51,082 bases of DNA from Candidatus Venteria ishoeyi (GCF_030378065.1 NZ_JAUCGJ010000034.1:1-51082), one strand, 5' to 3'; positions 18,482-27,178 are shown, numbered from the stretch's first letter. The notes: generated by a model not told the origin, from the sequence alone. Translations and numbers: made by a program.

Positions 18482-18648
18482 CTAGGAGGCCGTCCGAAAA
18501 CACAAGACCTACTGCGGAAAAGCTGGATTTGGTCAGATTTCTCCCTTATTTTCGTTAAATATACCCAATATTCGCCTCAAATAACGAAAAAATCTGCCTC
18601 AAACCAGCTTTCCCTCGCTACGGCCTCTGTTCTCGGACAGCCTCCTAG
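18482..18648. mobile_element. MITE-like foldback element, 167 bp
   Basis: The ends are inverted repeats that agree at 18 of 20 positions: CTAGGAGGCCGTCCGAAAAC on the left, and GTTCTCGGACAGCCTCCTAG on the right. The similarity continues inward (AAGCTGGATTTGGTCAGATT against the complement of AAATCTGCCTCAAACCAGCT), so nearly the whole element folds on itself. There is no coding capacity. A partial repeat of the tip (AGGAGGCTGTCC) follows at 18648-18659. The GGCTGTCCGAAAA-type ends resemble insertion-sequence termini, but I cannot name the parent. Confidence 0.75.
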
Positions 18649-18890
18649 GAGGCTGTCCATTCGCTATACCTAACGGATAAAATATCAATTATCATCAGTA
18701 CAAATAAGAGTGCTGAAAATTTAATCCGTAGTTATGCATTAATCCATAACTTTTCACCGTTATCCTCACTCCTTAATGAATTTAGATATCATGACAACTG
18801 GTTGCATAATTTACTGATAGCCGCTTCCAGGAATGGCTACAGGTGTATCCCACACAAAGCGGTATAATCAGAATTTTGCTTTGCAAAATT
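18649..18890. other. Gene-free stretch with MITE remnant and a stop-proximal hairpin
   Basis: I see no gene here. Around 18760-18775 the sequence TTATCCTCACTCCTTAAT matches the outer end of the 164-bp element found at 47711 and 49472, so this may be a decayed end. At about 18872-18890 the bases AATTTTGC TTT GCAAAATT form an 8-bp hairpin directly after the stop of the minus-strand gene at 18891. It is a possible terminator, though without a clear T-run. Confidence 0.45.
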
Positions 18891-20651
18891 TTAAGCCCAT
18901 ACCAAGCGCTCCAGCCCCAGCGCCACCACTGCACGGGTATGCAGGCGTAATTTTTCACCATAAACCCGTTCCAGGGTTTCCCGATAGCGCCCCAGTTGTT
19001 CACCGGCATCCGCCAGTTGTTTTTTTACCAAAGGTAAAGCGAGCAATTCTTCACGGCTTTGCTCCCGTACCTGTTCCCCGCTCAGGCCTAAATCCTTGAG
19101 GCTGATGTATTTGAATTCCAGCAAGTGGTCAAGCAGGGCGTATTGGCGCATGTCGGGCCGTACTATCAAGCTTAAATCGGCATAACCTTTATCGATTGCG
19201 GTTTCCGAATCCATAATATAAAAGGTATCGGCAAACAGGGTGACTAAAAAGGCGGTTTTTACCACCAGTTCATTGCTCCAGCGGTAATCGCGGTTATCAA
19301 ACACCTTAAAATAGCGTTGCTCAATAAAATCACATAAGGGATCGAGATTGGCCGTGCCGTAAAACACCTCGGCGGCCTGTTCCATTTGTTCACGTTCTTT
19401 ATACTCCGGCAACAAGGCGTCTTTCAGGCGTTCGACATATAAACGGCGGATAACCAGATTGGGGATTTGTAAGGTACTTTTGCCCAGCGCGGTTTTTTCT
19501 TCGCCTAGCGTTAATACCCCGAAATAATATAATAAAGAAGCCAGAAAACTATGGTCGCGGGGGATATGCAGCATGTCTTCCACGCCAAAGCGGTTTGCCA
19601 GTTCTGTGATAATAATGGGATTGTCGGGGTTGAGGGCATTGGTAATCACTTCCTGTCCGTGCGGCAGTCGCGCAATATATTGAATGCGGTTTCTATCCAT
19701 TGCCAGGTTGTCATCTAAAATGGTGGGCGGGTATTTGCCATAATGTGAAAGATACTTAAGGAAGTAGAGCGCCAGCGTAGGATTATAGATTTTTTGCTGA
19801 TTTTCATTACCAAAGCGATAGCCATTATAAAAGGTGCGCATCATCATCAAGGTTTCCTGCACCTTTTCTACTGAAAAGTCCCATTCCTGCCCAATTTTTT
19901 CTAACAGTGACTGAATTTCAGTTTCTCTAAAACCACATAAATCCTGATATTCGGCTAACAAACTGATATTTTCAGAAACATTATAACCACTGGTCATATC
20001 ACTCATCACCACAGGGGATACGCCGGTGATAAATACGCGATCCAATCCCTGCCCGGTGGCGGCGGTTTTAATCGACTTAAACAGGGTTTTTAACAGTCCT
20101 TCACCATAAACCAGTTCGGTATAACGCTTTTTTCCCTGCGTCATAACTTCATTGGCAAAATTGTCATATTCGTCAATGAATAAATAAAGTTTGTGGGGTG
20201 TTTGCTGGCTGGCGGCAACTAAGTTATAAAAAGAAATCACCGCATCGTCATCCAGTGGAAAATCCGGTAATAAATCAGCATAGCGGTTTTTCATCACCCT
20301 GATACAGGCATTAATATAACGATGCAAGGCATCATGGATTTCCTGACTACTGCCATTGGGGTCAACGACGGAAAAATCCCAGTGCAAAATCAGATATTGA
20401 TTATGTGATGGCGTGGGATTTTTGCCGATATGCAAATGCCCGAACAGCTTTTGAAAATCATCTTTATGCAGCACATCGTAATAGTTTTCCAGCATGGACA
20501 ACAACAGGCTTTTACCAAAGCGGCGCGGACGCAGAAATAAGATCTGATCAGCAGCTTGTTCAAGGTGTGTTATAGCGTCTGTACGATCCGCATAAAAATA
20601 ATTGTTTTCGATGAGTTTGTAAAAATTACTGATTGCATAAGGAAATTTCAT
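18891..20651 (-). CDS. DUF1703-type protein: AAA-ATPase-like plus PD-(D/E)XK nuclease domain
   Basis: This 586-residue protein belongs to the AAA-ATPase-like / DUF1703 family, which is common and multi-copy in Bacteroidetes and Thiotrichaceae-like genomes. The N-terminal ATPase has a P-loop-like LRPRRFGKS (40-48) and Walker B LYLFIDEYDNF (D160-E161), and a sensor-like FITGVSPV follows. The C-terminal nuclease core has D in GYADLSLIV and E-F-K in LLEFKYIS (about 510-513), the PD-(D/E)XK pattern. A longer open frame starts at 20807, but ATG 20651 has GAGG five bases before it and begins exactly at the family's FPYAISNFYKLIENN start. Cellular function is unknown; defence or mobile-element roles are only suggestions. 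Confidence 0.88.
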   Translation of the reverse strand: MKFPYAISNFYKLIENNYFYADRTDAITHLEQAADQILFLRPRRFGKSLLLSMLENYYDVLHKDDFQKLFGHLHIGKNPTPSHNQYLILHWDFSVVDPNGSSQEIHDALHRYINACIRVMKNRYADLLPDFPLDDDAVISFYNLVAASQQTPHKLYLFIDEYDNFANEVMTQGKKRYTELVYGEGLLKTLFKSIKTAATGQGLDRVFITGVSPVVMSDMTSGYNVSENISLLAEYQDLCGFRETEIQSLLEKIGQEWDFSVEKVQETLMMMRTFYNGYRFGNENQQKIYNPTLALYFLKYLSHYGKYPPTILDDNLAMDRNRIQYIARLPHGQEVITNALNPDNPIIITELANRFGVEDMLHIPRDHSFLASLLYYFGVLTLGEEKTALGKSTLQIPNLVIRRLYVERLKDALLPEYKEREQMEQAAEVFYGTANLDPLCDFIEQRYFKVFDNRDYRWSNELVVKTAFLVTLFADTFYIMDSETAIDKGYADLSLIVRPDMRQYALLDHLLEFKYISLKDLGLSGEQVREQSREELLALPLVKKQLADAGEQLGRYRETLERVYGEKLRLHTRAVVALGLERLVWA

Positions 20652-20814
20652 GAAAACCTCAATAAAATCGCAAATAAAACGATTGCCGAAGCAGCATAAC
20701 CCGATTACGCAGGGGTGGAAATCGGTTGAACTGTTTGTATTATAGTTTAAAGCGATTAATTTTCTCTTATGTCGGCAGTTTCTTAAGTAACTCGCAAGAA
20801 ATAACACCCCCGTA

Positions 20815-20883
20815 GCGCACAGGATTTTTATCTGTTTTCAAGGCCAGCTTGGTTTTGGGAATTATAAAATTCTCGTTCCTAAA
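20815..20883. repeat. Shortened copy of the AGGAGYGAGAAT-end element
   Basis: Bases GCGCACAGGATTTTTAT, then TTTTCAAGGCCAGC, then ATTATAAAATTCTCGTTCC follow the same order as in the 164-bp element at 47711-47874, but without its central hairpin. The end AGGAACGAGAATTTTATAA (minus strand) starts five bases after the stop of the patatin gene at 20888. Confidence 0.65.
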
Positions 20884-20887
20884 GTAT

Positions 20888-21838
20888 TTAGGTTCGTATC
20901 CCTGTACCCTGTCCGCTTGAATCTGCTGGAGACCGGGACGCTGGTGATGGTGACTGTGCCAATGCCTGCTGCGCCCAGTAATGTCCGGCGGCAATCAGTT
21001 GATCGGCTTTATAAAATTCATGGCTGGCACACACATTTTCAGGAATTTCAATCAGGACATCCGGTGGATAAGCTGCCAGACGATAACGCGCAATCGCGCT
21101 TTGCATGGTGTCAAACATGCTCATCAATACGCTGGATAAGCTCAGATGCTGCGGTTCGGGTTCATCGGAGGCTTCCAGCCCCAGATTTTTTTGCACAACC
21201 CCCAGGAAGTTATCAATCCGCGCGCGATAGGCTGCGATAGAGTGTTCTTTGTGGGGTACAGGATTGGGGCCTAAGGGTTCGGAAACTGCGCGCCCTGATA
21301 AGCTCACGGCAATGGTTAAATCCGTCCAGTCATCGGTTGCCGGAGCAATCGGCAGCGGATTGAGCAGACCGCCATCAACCAGCATCTTTCCGCCGACAAC
21401 TTGCGGCGTGAAAATACCCGGAATTGCGATTGAAGCGCGAATGGCTTCAAATAAATCGCCATGTCCCAGCCAGACTTCGCGCCGTGCAATGATGTCGGTT
21501 GCCACGGCAGTAAAAGGTATCGCTAAATCTTCAATCTGTTGCTCGCCGACCAGTTCACGCAGCTTATCCATAATCAGATCGCCTTTCATCATGCCGGAGC
21601 GTATGGTCAGGGAAATATCCAGAAAGCGCAGGACATCCCATTCCGTCAGTTCGGAAACCCATTCGGTATAGGCATCCAGTTGACCTGCTGCGTACAATCC
21701 ACCCACCAGCGAACCCATTGAGCAACCTACGATAGCGCGAATATCATAACCACGCTGTTCCAGCTCACGGATAATACCAATATGGGTAAGCCCGCGCGCG
21801 CCCCCGCTGCCTAAAATCAAACTGACTGTTTTTTTCAT
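20888..21838 (-). CDS. Patatin-like phospholipase family protein (RssA-like)
   Basis: This 316-residue lipid acyl hydrolase is of the bacterial patatin (RssA/YchK) group. It shows the oxyanion motif GSGGARG (10-16), nucleophile elbow GCSMG with Ser40, and catalytic DGG with Asp155. Both members of the Ser-Asp dyad are present, so it should be an active serine acyl hydrolase. There is no signal peptide, so it is cytoplasmic or membrane-associated. The C-terminal tail (about 290-316) is Ser/Pro-rich and low in complexity. GGAG lies about ten bases before the ATG. In its neighbourhood no two-component gene (rssB) is present. Its stop is followed almost at once by a dispersed repeat. Confidence 0.9.
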   Translation of the reverse strand: MKKTVSLILGSGGARGLTHIGIIRELEQRGYDIRAIVGCSMGSLVGGLYAAGQLDAYTEWVSELTEWDVLRFLDISLTIRSGMMKGDLIMDKLRELVGEQQIEDLAIPFTAVATDIIARREVWLGHGDLFEAIRASIAIPGIFTPQVVGGKMLVDGGLLNPLPIAPATDDWTDLTIAVSLSGRAVSEPLGPNPVPHKEHSIAAYRARIDNFLGVVQKNLGLEASDEPEPQHLSLSSVLMSMFDTMQSAIARYRLAAYPPDVLIEIPENVCASHEFYKADQLIAAGHYWAQQALAQSPSPASRSPADSSGQGTGIRT

Positions 21839-21980
21839 GTGCCATATCTCCAGTTACAGATTCTATAGCACAATATTAACAGGGGAAGCTGAATATCCAA
21901 AATCTCTAATGATAAGCTGAAGCCGGATGAAAAGTTTATCGGACATCAGCTAAAATGATGCGATAAAATGGAAGCCTTAC

Positions 21981-22010
21981 CAAGTAAGCTCAAGTAAGCT
22001 CAAGTAAACT
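21981..22010 (+). repeat. Three tandem copies of a 10-mer
   Basis: CAAGTAAGCT is repeated three times, the last with one change (CAAGTAAACT). It lies in the leader 50 bases before the Sel1-protein start. The copy number could vary and so alter spacing in the promoter or leader region. Confidence 0.85.
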
Positions 22011-22060
22011 GAACCCGACATAAGTTTTTTTAATAAAGAAAAAAACCGGATATTTAGATA

Positions 22061-23638
22061 ATGCTTTCCTTTATTCACAGCCTTTCGCCCACCTTGCACC
22101 GGCATTATGAACTGGCTTATCGACATTGGCATGAAGATCCGGAAAATACGCTGGTGAAGTTGCGCGCCTGCGCGCAGGTGTTAGTGGATTTGATTTTTGA
22201 GCATTATCAAATGCAGGCGGCAGAATCTGAATATGACAATCCCAGTTTGTATGATCAGATTAATACGCTGGAATCTGCGCACTTAGCACCTTATCACATC
22301 CGCGAATCATTGAATTTTCTGCGGGTGGAAGGGAATAAGGGGGCGCATCCCGGTGGCAATGCTTTCCGTTCTATTACAATTACCCGTAAAACCGCCTTGC
22401 AAGCGTTGAAAACCGCTTATGAGATTACCTGCTGGTTGTATGAAACCCTGTATGCAGGGCAAGTACATGAGATTCCTGATTTTACCCCGCCGTCAGAATC
22501 TAACAGCGATAAGCTTTATGGCGATGCGCTGATGCGTAATGATGCGGATGCACAATATGCCGTGGGTATGATTTTTCGCCAGCGTGCTTTATATTTACAG
22601 CGTTTGCTGAATAAAAAACAGTATGAGCAACGCCGCCGCGCCCTGCAAAAGCTGGCTGAGTCAAACATGGCATTGGAAAATGCCGCAGAAATTGAGCAAC
22701 TACAACAGATTCAGGAAGATTTGCTCTATTGGTTTCGTAAAGCTGTCGCACAGCAGCACCCTGGCGCACAGTTTCAGTTAGCGCAGTGGCACCTCAACCA
22801 GGAGGGTGATGCTGCCGCTATGAAACAGGCCAAACAACTGCTGGAACAAGCTGCTGCGCAGGGGGATAACGATGCGCTTTATACCCTGGGTTGTTTTTAT
22901 CTGTACGGTGCGATGCATAAGCAGCAAACCCACCCACAGGATTATGGTCAGGCTTTTGAAGCTTTCATGCAGGCTGCCCAGCACGATCATTTGGGGGCGC
23001 TCAATCAACTGGTGCAAATGTATTATGAAGGCCTGGGCGTGGCTCAGGACTTGGATGAGGCATTTTATTATGCGCAAAAAGCTGCCCTGGCGGGTTTTCC
23101 TTCTGCACAATTTAAGCTGGCGCATTTATATCAGGCAGGCCTGGGCGTTGCAGAAAATCCACAAACCGCCTTTCACTGGTATAAAGAAGCCGCACAAGGC
23201 GGTTATCCCGATGCGCAACTGGTTTTATTTAAGTATTATTCCAATGGTATTGAAGTCAAAAAAGACTTGTATCAAGCGGTACAATGGCTGCAACGCGCAG
23301 TCACTCAGGAACATCCCGGTGCTTATTATTACCTGGGACTGGCTTATAAACGCGGCATTGGCGTGAAAGTAGACCCGGTAAAAGCCTTAAATCTATTTAA
23401 ATGTTGTATTGAAGCCGATACCCGCAATTATTATGAAGGCGCGAAACTGGAATTTGCCGAGGGGGTGGAGCAACTGCGCAAACAGGCGATTAAAGCGGCG
23501 AAGGCAAAATCAGCCCCGCCATTTCATCGTAATGCGCTACAGTCATCCGTATCCAATGATAATTTGCAGGAAAAGCCAGGGCGTAATGATCCTTGTCCTT
23601 GTGGCAGTGGTAAGAAATATAAAAAGTGTTGTATGTAG
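22061..23638 (+). CDS. Sel1-repeat protein with DUF4145-like N-terminus and C-terminal SEC-C zinc motif
   Basis: This is a 525-residue modular protein. Residues ~10-150 resemble DUF4145: LRACAQVLVDLIF, then FLRVEGNKGAHPG, a helical unit also met next to restriction enzymes. About six Sel1/TPR-like repeats follow (about 175-480), recognisable by A-x-x-x-L-x-x-x-Y-x-x-G-x-G-V. The last ~20 residues are the SEC-C zinc motif PGRNDPCPCGSGKKYKKCC, as at the end of SecA. Sel1 repeats mediate protein contacts; SEC-C binds zinc and often nucleic acid or a partner. I know no function for this exact architecture. There is no signal peptide, so it is cytoplasmic. The start ATG has a poor ribosome site. 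Confidence 0.85.
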   Translation: MLSFIHSLSPTLHRHYELAYRHWHEDPENTLVKLRACAQVLVDLIFEHYQMQAAESEYDNPSLYDQINTLESAHLAPYHIRESLNFLRVEGNKGAHPGGNAFRSITITRKTALQALKTAYEITCWLYETLYAGQVHEIPDFTPPSESNSDKLYGDALMRNDADAQYAVGMIFRQRALYLQRLLNKKQYEQRRRALQKLAESNMALENAAEIEQLQQIQEDLLYWFRKAVAQQHPGAQFQLAQWHLNQEGDAAAMKQAKQLLEQAAAQGDNDALYTLGCFYLYGAMHKQQTHPQDYGQAFEAFMQAAQHDHLGALNQLVQMYYEGLGVAQDLDEAFYYAQKAALAGFPSAQFKLAHLYQAGLGVAENPQTAFHWYKEAAQGGYPDAQLVLFKYYSNGIEVKKDLYQAVQWLQRAVTQEHPGAYYYLGLAYKRGIGVKVDPVKALNLFKCCIEADTRNYYEGAKLEFAEGVEQLRKQAIKAAKAKSAPPFHRNALQSSVSNDNLQEKPGRNDPCPCGSGKKYKKCCM

Positions 23639-23659
23639 TCACTGTTCAGTCTCCCCATA

Positions 23660-23715
23660 GGAGCGCCGACTTCCAGTCGGCACGGGCGGCTGAATGCCAC
23701 CCGCCCCAGCGCTCC
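23660..23715. repeat. Cruciform-forming intergenic repeat
   Basis: Outer arms GGAGCGC (23660-23666) and GCGCTCC (23709-23715) enclose two hairpins: CCGACT/AGTCGG around TCC, and GGGCGG/CCGCCC. This gives a three-way-junction fold. It sits 22 bases after the Sel1 gene stop. The CGACTTCCAGTCGG core is a type of dispersed repeat seen in other gammaproteobacteria; no second copy is in this window. Confidence 0.75.
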
Positions 23716-23780
23716 CAGGGAATGCGGAAAAGCTATAGCAACTTCTGAATTCGATTGAGGTTTTTAAAGGGTAATATTTT

Positions 23781-24236
23781 ATGAAAATATGGGTGGATGC
23801 GGATGCGTGCCCGGTGGTTATTAAAGAAATTTTATTCCGGGCCGCAGAGCGTATTAAGCTGGAATTGATATTGGTGGCAAACCAGGCACTCTCAGTGCCG
23901 CCGTCAAAGTACATCAAGTCCGTACGGGTGGGCGCAGGTTTTGATGTGGCTGATAATGAAATTGTCAGGCGATTACATGCCGGAGACCTGGTGATTAGCA
24001 GTGATATTCCGCTGGCGGCAGATGCTATTGAAAAAGGCGCTTATGTGTTGTCACCACGCGGTGAACAATATTCAAAAGAGAATATCCGCGAGCGTTTGAC
24101 GATGCGGGATTTTATGGATACTTTACGGGGTAGCGGTATCCAGACCGGCGGGCCGCCTGCGCTGAATCAAGCTGATCGCAAACGCTTTGCGGATCAATTA
24201 GATCGGCTGCTGAATAAATATGTAAACACGACATAA
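23781..24236 (+). CDS. yaiI: YaiI/YqxD family protein (UPF0178)
   Basis: This 151-residue protein belongs to the UPF0178 / DUF188 family, which has a PIN-like fold. It starts with the family signature [13 protein letters not shown] (residues 4-16) and carries VANQ, then [21 protein letters not shown] and a GGPP turn near residue 120, all in the usual order. The conserved acidic residues D6, D8 and those in DVADNE and SSDIPLA could bind metal as in PIN nucleases, but activity in this family is unproven. AAGGG lies before the ATG. The length is typical, and there is no obvious operon partner. Confidence 0.93.
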   Translation: MKIWVDADACPVVIKEILFRAAERIKLELILVANQALSVPPSKYIKSVRVGAGFDVADNEIVRRLHAGDLVISSDIPLAADAIEKGAYVLSPRGEQYSKENIRERLTMRDFMDTLRGSGIQTGGPPALNQADRKRFADQLDRLLNKYVNTT

Positions 24237-24382
24237 AGATTTTTTGTGCTGAGTTAGGTGCAAGTGTTTCTGCAAAGAGGCTTACATCACTTGCAGCTTG
24301 GACTATACTGCTATAAGAGCGTAGCAGATACGCTATGCTTTTAATACTCTTTATCAGAACCATAACAAAGAGGTAAAAAATC

Positions 24383-24595
24383 ATGGCGGAATGGCGTAAA
24401 GTAGCAAAAGCATTTGCTTTAGAAAATGGACATATCAGTCAGAAAGAAGTTAATGTTCTGCGTGAGCAATTATTTGCAGATGGACATATTTCTAAAAGTG
24501 AGATGGATTTTCTTTATGAAATCAAACAGGAAGCAAAAAGCACGGTACAATTGCTGGACGACTTGATTGCTGATTGTGAGAAAGTGCTTAAATAA
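24383..24595 (+). CDS. Small acidic protein with two EF/TerB-like helical repeats
   Basis: This 70-residue protein is built of two similar halves, ENGHISQKEVNVLREQLFAD and ADGHISKSEMDFLYEIKQEA. Each is a loop with G-x-I followed by a helix and a conserved Glu. This resembles TerB-type tellurite-resistance helical repeats found as small stand-alone proteins. It is a real gene: AGAGG lies nine bases before the ATG, and a strong terminator follows 16 bases after the stop. It is probably a single-gene transcript. The function is unknown. There is no signal peptide. Confidence 0.8.
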   Translation: MAEWRKVAKAFALENGHISQKEVNVLREQLFADGHISKSEMDFLYEIKQEAKSTVQLLDDLIADCEKVLK

Positions 24596-24610
24596 GCTGG
24601 CGTTTATAGT

Positions 24611-24655
24611 GCAGGATTTTTCATAGCACCTTCATGAAAAATCCTGCGTTTTTTA
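24611..24655 (+). terminator. Rho-independent terminator
   Basis: Perfect 13-bp arms GCAGGATTTTTCA (24611-24623) and TGAAAAATCCTGC (24635-24647) are followed by GTTTTTTAT. The T-run lies on the plus strand, so it ends the small gene at 24383. A-rich bases on the left arm may let it also serve the converging lptE. Confidence 0.9.
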
Positions 24656-24666
24656 TATCTGATTGA

Positions 24667-25173
24667 TTATTCCGTTAAATAACTCAAACGCCTTAAAACC
24701 TGACTGACAATATCGTGGCGCATTTCTTCAATGAGTACCTGACGTTCACTATATTTGGCTAATACGGCCTGCTCATCAAAAGCAAAGGTACGTTGCAGGT
24801 GTATTGTTTCTGCGGGAATCCATAACTTACCATTGCTATCTTTTACTTGTAAGGCAACCCGATAATGCAATTCCACTTCCTGTAATTTGCCAGACAGGGC
24901 CGATACCGTAAAAGTCCGCTCTTCCTGGCTTTCCTGGCTTAGGGTGAGCAGCAGGCCAGCTTGATCCGGTGTCTGTGTCATGGCGACAGCGTGTTCTTGT
25001 AAACGCAGGCGGGTCATCGCTGCCAGTAAATCAGCATTCTGTGAAGCGACATAAATCGGTTGCAGAGTCTCAGGCAGCTTGACTTCACCGCGTAATTGAA
25101 AGCCACAAGCGGTCAGCAACAGTAATAATCCGCAGAGCAGCGTGTATTGAATAGTAAGGTATGATTTAAACAT
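24667..25173 (-). CDS. lptE: LPS-assembly lipoprotein LptE
   Basis: This 168-residue outer-membrane lipoprotein plugs the LptD barrel and helps insert lipopolysaccharide. The lipoprotein signal ends in lipobox LLTAC (Cys23), followed by GFQLRG, the hallmark opening of LptE. The middle carries SQESQEERTFTVSALSGK and the end SQVLRRLSYL, both family-like. ATG 25173 is chosen over a TTG at 25191; AGG lies about six bases before the ATG. In most gammaproteobacteria lptE sits between leuS and holA. Neither is here, so the locus is rearranged. It converges with the terminator at 24611. Confidence 0.93.
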   Translation of the reverse strand: MFKSYLTIQYTLLCGLLLLLTACGFQLRGEVKLPETLQPIYVASQNADLLAAMTRLRLQEHAVAMTQTPDQAGLLLTLSQESQEERTFTVSALSGKLQEVELHYRVALQVKDSNGKLWIPAETIHLQRTFAFDEQAVLAKYSERQVLIEEMRHDIVSQVLRRLSYLTE

Positions 25174-25295
25174 AAATTGCCTGTACAACAAGAAGTAAGA
25201 AATAGTGTAGGAAGCTTATTTTATTGAAATTGGAAAATGTGGCAAGCACACATAACAAAGTTTTAACCAACTACAATAAAAATTTCCTATGCCAG

Positions 25296-25343
25296 AGAAA
25301 AAGACCAGCCAAGTTGCTGAAGTTATAAAATTCTCACTCCTTA
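25296..25343. repeat. Partial copy of the AGGAGYGAGAAT-end element at the recJ stop
   Basis: About 48 bases (GAGAAAAAGACCAGCC, AAGTTGCTGAAG, TTATAAAATTCTC, then CTCCTTA) match the right half of the 164-bp element almost perfectly. On the minus strand the element tip TAAGGAGTGAG contains the recJ TAA. The left half (25200-25295) does not match clearly. Confidence 0.8.
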
Positions 25344-27077
25344 ATAAGGCTCGATTTGTTGCACCATCAATTGTAAACTCTGAAATCCACGAAACTGATT
25401 AATATCCAAACGGTATACCAGATGTACGCTGTGGGTATCAGGATGCCAGTCTTCATCGGTTTTGCCAAAGGCAATTGCATCGACTGGATAAGGGCAATCC
25501 TCTGCCTGTACGCGCATTTTCAGGTGTTTATTTTTCAGCACTTTCTTTTCCAGTATTTCAAAATTCCCATCAAATACCGGTTCTGGAAAGGCCTGACCCC
25601 AAGGGGTGAAATCACGCAGTAACTCGGCAAATTCAATGGTAAATGCGTTGGCGGGTAAACTGCCGTCACTGTCGATAATACCCTCTAAGGCCTTTTTATT
25701 GAGATGTCTGCGCACTTCTAAATCAAATTCAGTTTGAAAATGTTCCAATTGACTAGCGTGCAAACTCAAGCCTGCCGCCATAGCATGTCCACCAAATTTG
25801 CTCAATAATTGTGGATGACGGCTGTGGATATTCGCCAAACCATCGCGAATATGAAAACCCGGAATAGAGCGTGCTGAGCCTTTAATCTCTTCAGGATTTT
25901 CTTCATTGCTGGTGAATATAATCACCGGACGATGCCAGCGATCTTTAATCCTTGAGGCAAGAATACCTATCACGCCCTGATGCCAATTTTTATCAAACAA
26001 ACATAAACCCAGCGGTAATTCACCACATTGTTCCAAATCCAGGCGCTGCAAGATTTCCAGCGCATCTTCCAGCATCTCACTTTCAACTGCGCGCCGTTCC
26101 TGATTAAAAATATCCAGTTGCGAGGCTTTATCCAGGGCAGTTTTTGGATCATCATCCAGTAAACATTCAATGCCATAACGCATATCGTCCATACGTCCGG
26201 CAGCATTGATGCGTGGCCCCAGATAAAACCCCAAATCACTGCTGTTTAAACGTGATTGCTCGCGTCCGGCAACTTTAATCAGTCCTTCAATGCCGGGACA
26301 ACATTGACCTTTACGGATATGTAACAGTCCCTGATTGACCAATATACGGTTGTTCTGGTCCAGCGCCACCACATCGGCAACGCTACCTAGCGCCACTAAG
26401 TCCAGCCACTGCGCAAGATTAGGTTCGGCCCGGCTTTGTTGTTCAAACCAGTTTAATTCACGCAAGCGGGCGCGCAATGCAATCATCAGATAAAAAATAA
26501 CCCCAACCCCGGCTAAGGATTTACTGGGAAATTGATCCCCCACTTGATTGGGATTGACAATGGCATCTGCTTCAGGCGTTTGCTCGCCTGGTAAGTGATG
26601 ATCGGTAATTAACACTTTCATGCCGTGAGCGCGTGCTTGTTTGACCCCTTCAATGCTGGAGATACCATTATCAACAGTAATCAGTAAATCTGGTTGTAAT
26701 TTTGCAGCTAAATCAGCAATAACCGGCGTTAAACCGTAGCCGTGTTTGGCGCGATCCGGTACCAGATAGTGAATTTTTTGAATACCCATGGCCTGTAATG
26801 CGCGTATCCCAACGGCGCAACTGGTCGCACCATCGGCATCAAAATCAGCCACAATCAATAAAGATTCCTGATGTTGCAGGCTATATACCAGGAGATCCAC
26901 AGCACTGTTGATACCTTTTAACGATTGCCAGGGCAGCAATCTGGGCAGGCGATGATCCAGCTCATCCAAAGAAGTAATGCCTCTGGCAGCAAGGATACGT
27001 TGCAATACCGGATGTAAGCTATCGTCAAAATGATAAGTGTCGGGTGTAGGGCGTTGGCGGATTTTCAGTGTATTCAT
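25341..27077 (-). CDS. recJ: Single-stranded-DNA-specific 5'-3' exonuclease RecJ
   Basis: This 578-residue DHH-family nuclease acts in the RecF recombination pathway, mismatch repair and base-excision repair. It shows motif I DFDADG (78-83), VDNG near 135-138, and the name-giving DHH (159-161). Later it has GPRINAAGRM (DHHA1 region) and GGHAMAAGLSL, a strand-binding glycine motif. The length matches E. coli RecJ. All metal-binding motifs are intact. The stop codon TAA is also the terminal TAA of an inserted repeat, so the last codon or two may have been changed by that insertion. It is not linked to dsbC or prfB, its neighbours in enterobacteria. Confidence 0.96.
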   Translation of the reverse strand: MNTLKIRQRPTPDTYHFDDSLHPVLQRILAARGITSLDELDHRLPRLLPWQSLKGINSAVDLLVYSLQHQESLLIVADFDADGATSCAVGIRALQAMGIQKIHYLVPDRAKHGYGLTPVIADLAAKLQPDLLITVDNGISSIEGVKQARAHGMKVLITDHHLPGEQTPEADAIVNPNQVGDQFPSKSLAGVGVIFYLMIALRARLRELNWFEQQSRAEPNLAQWLDLVALGSVADVVALDQNNRILVNQGLLHIRKGQCCPGIEGLIKVAGREQSRLNSSDLGFYLGPRINAAGRMDDMRYGIECLLDDDPKTALDKASQLDIFNQERRAVESEMLEDALEILQRLDLEQCGELPLGLCLFDKNWHQGVIGILASRIKDRWHRPVIIFTSNEENPEEIKGSARSIPGFHIRDGLANIHSRHPQLLSKFGGHAMAAGLSLHASQLEHFQTEFDLEVRRHLNKKALEGIIDSDGSLPANAFTIEFAELLRDFTPWGQAFPEPVFDGNFEILEKKVLKNKHLKMRVQAEDCPYPVDAIAFGKTDEDWHPDTHSVHLVYRLDINQFRGFQSLQLMVQQIEPY

Positions 27078-27178
27078 TGTTATTTTCAGGTAGAATTACG
27101 GGTTTTTTATTATATATTTGGAAATTAAACGGACTTAACTTCCCAAAAAATCAAGGGTAGCTCCCCACTTTTCCAGAC

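Noticed and set aside
20652..20807. 52-residue N-terminal extension of the DUF1703 gene
   Set aside because: The family start FPYAISNFYKLIENN coincides with ATG 20651, which has a GAGG ribosome site; the extension is cysteine-rich noise.
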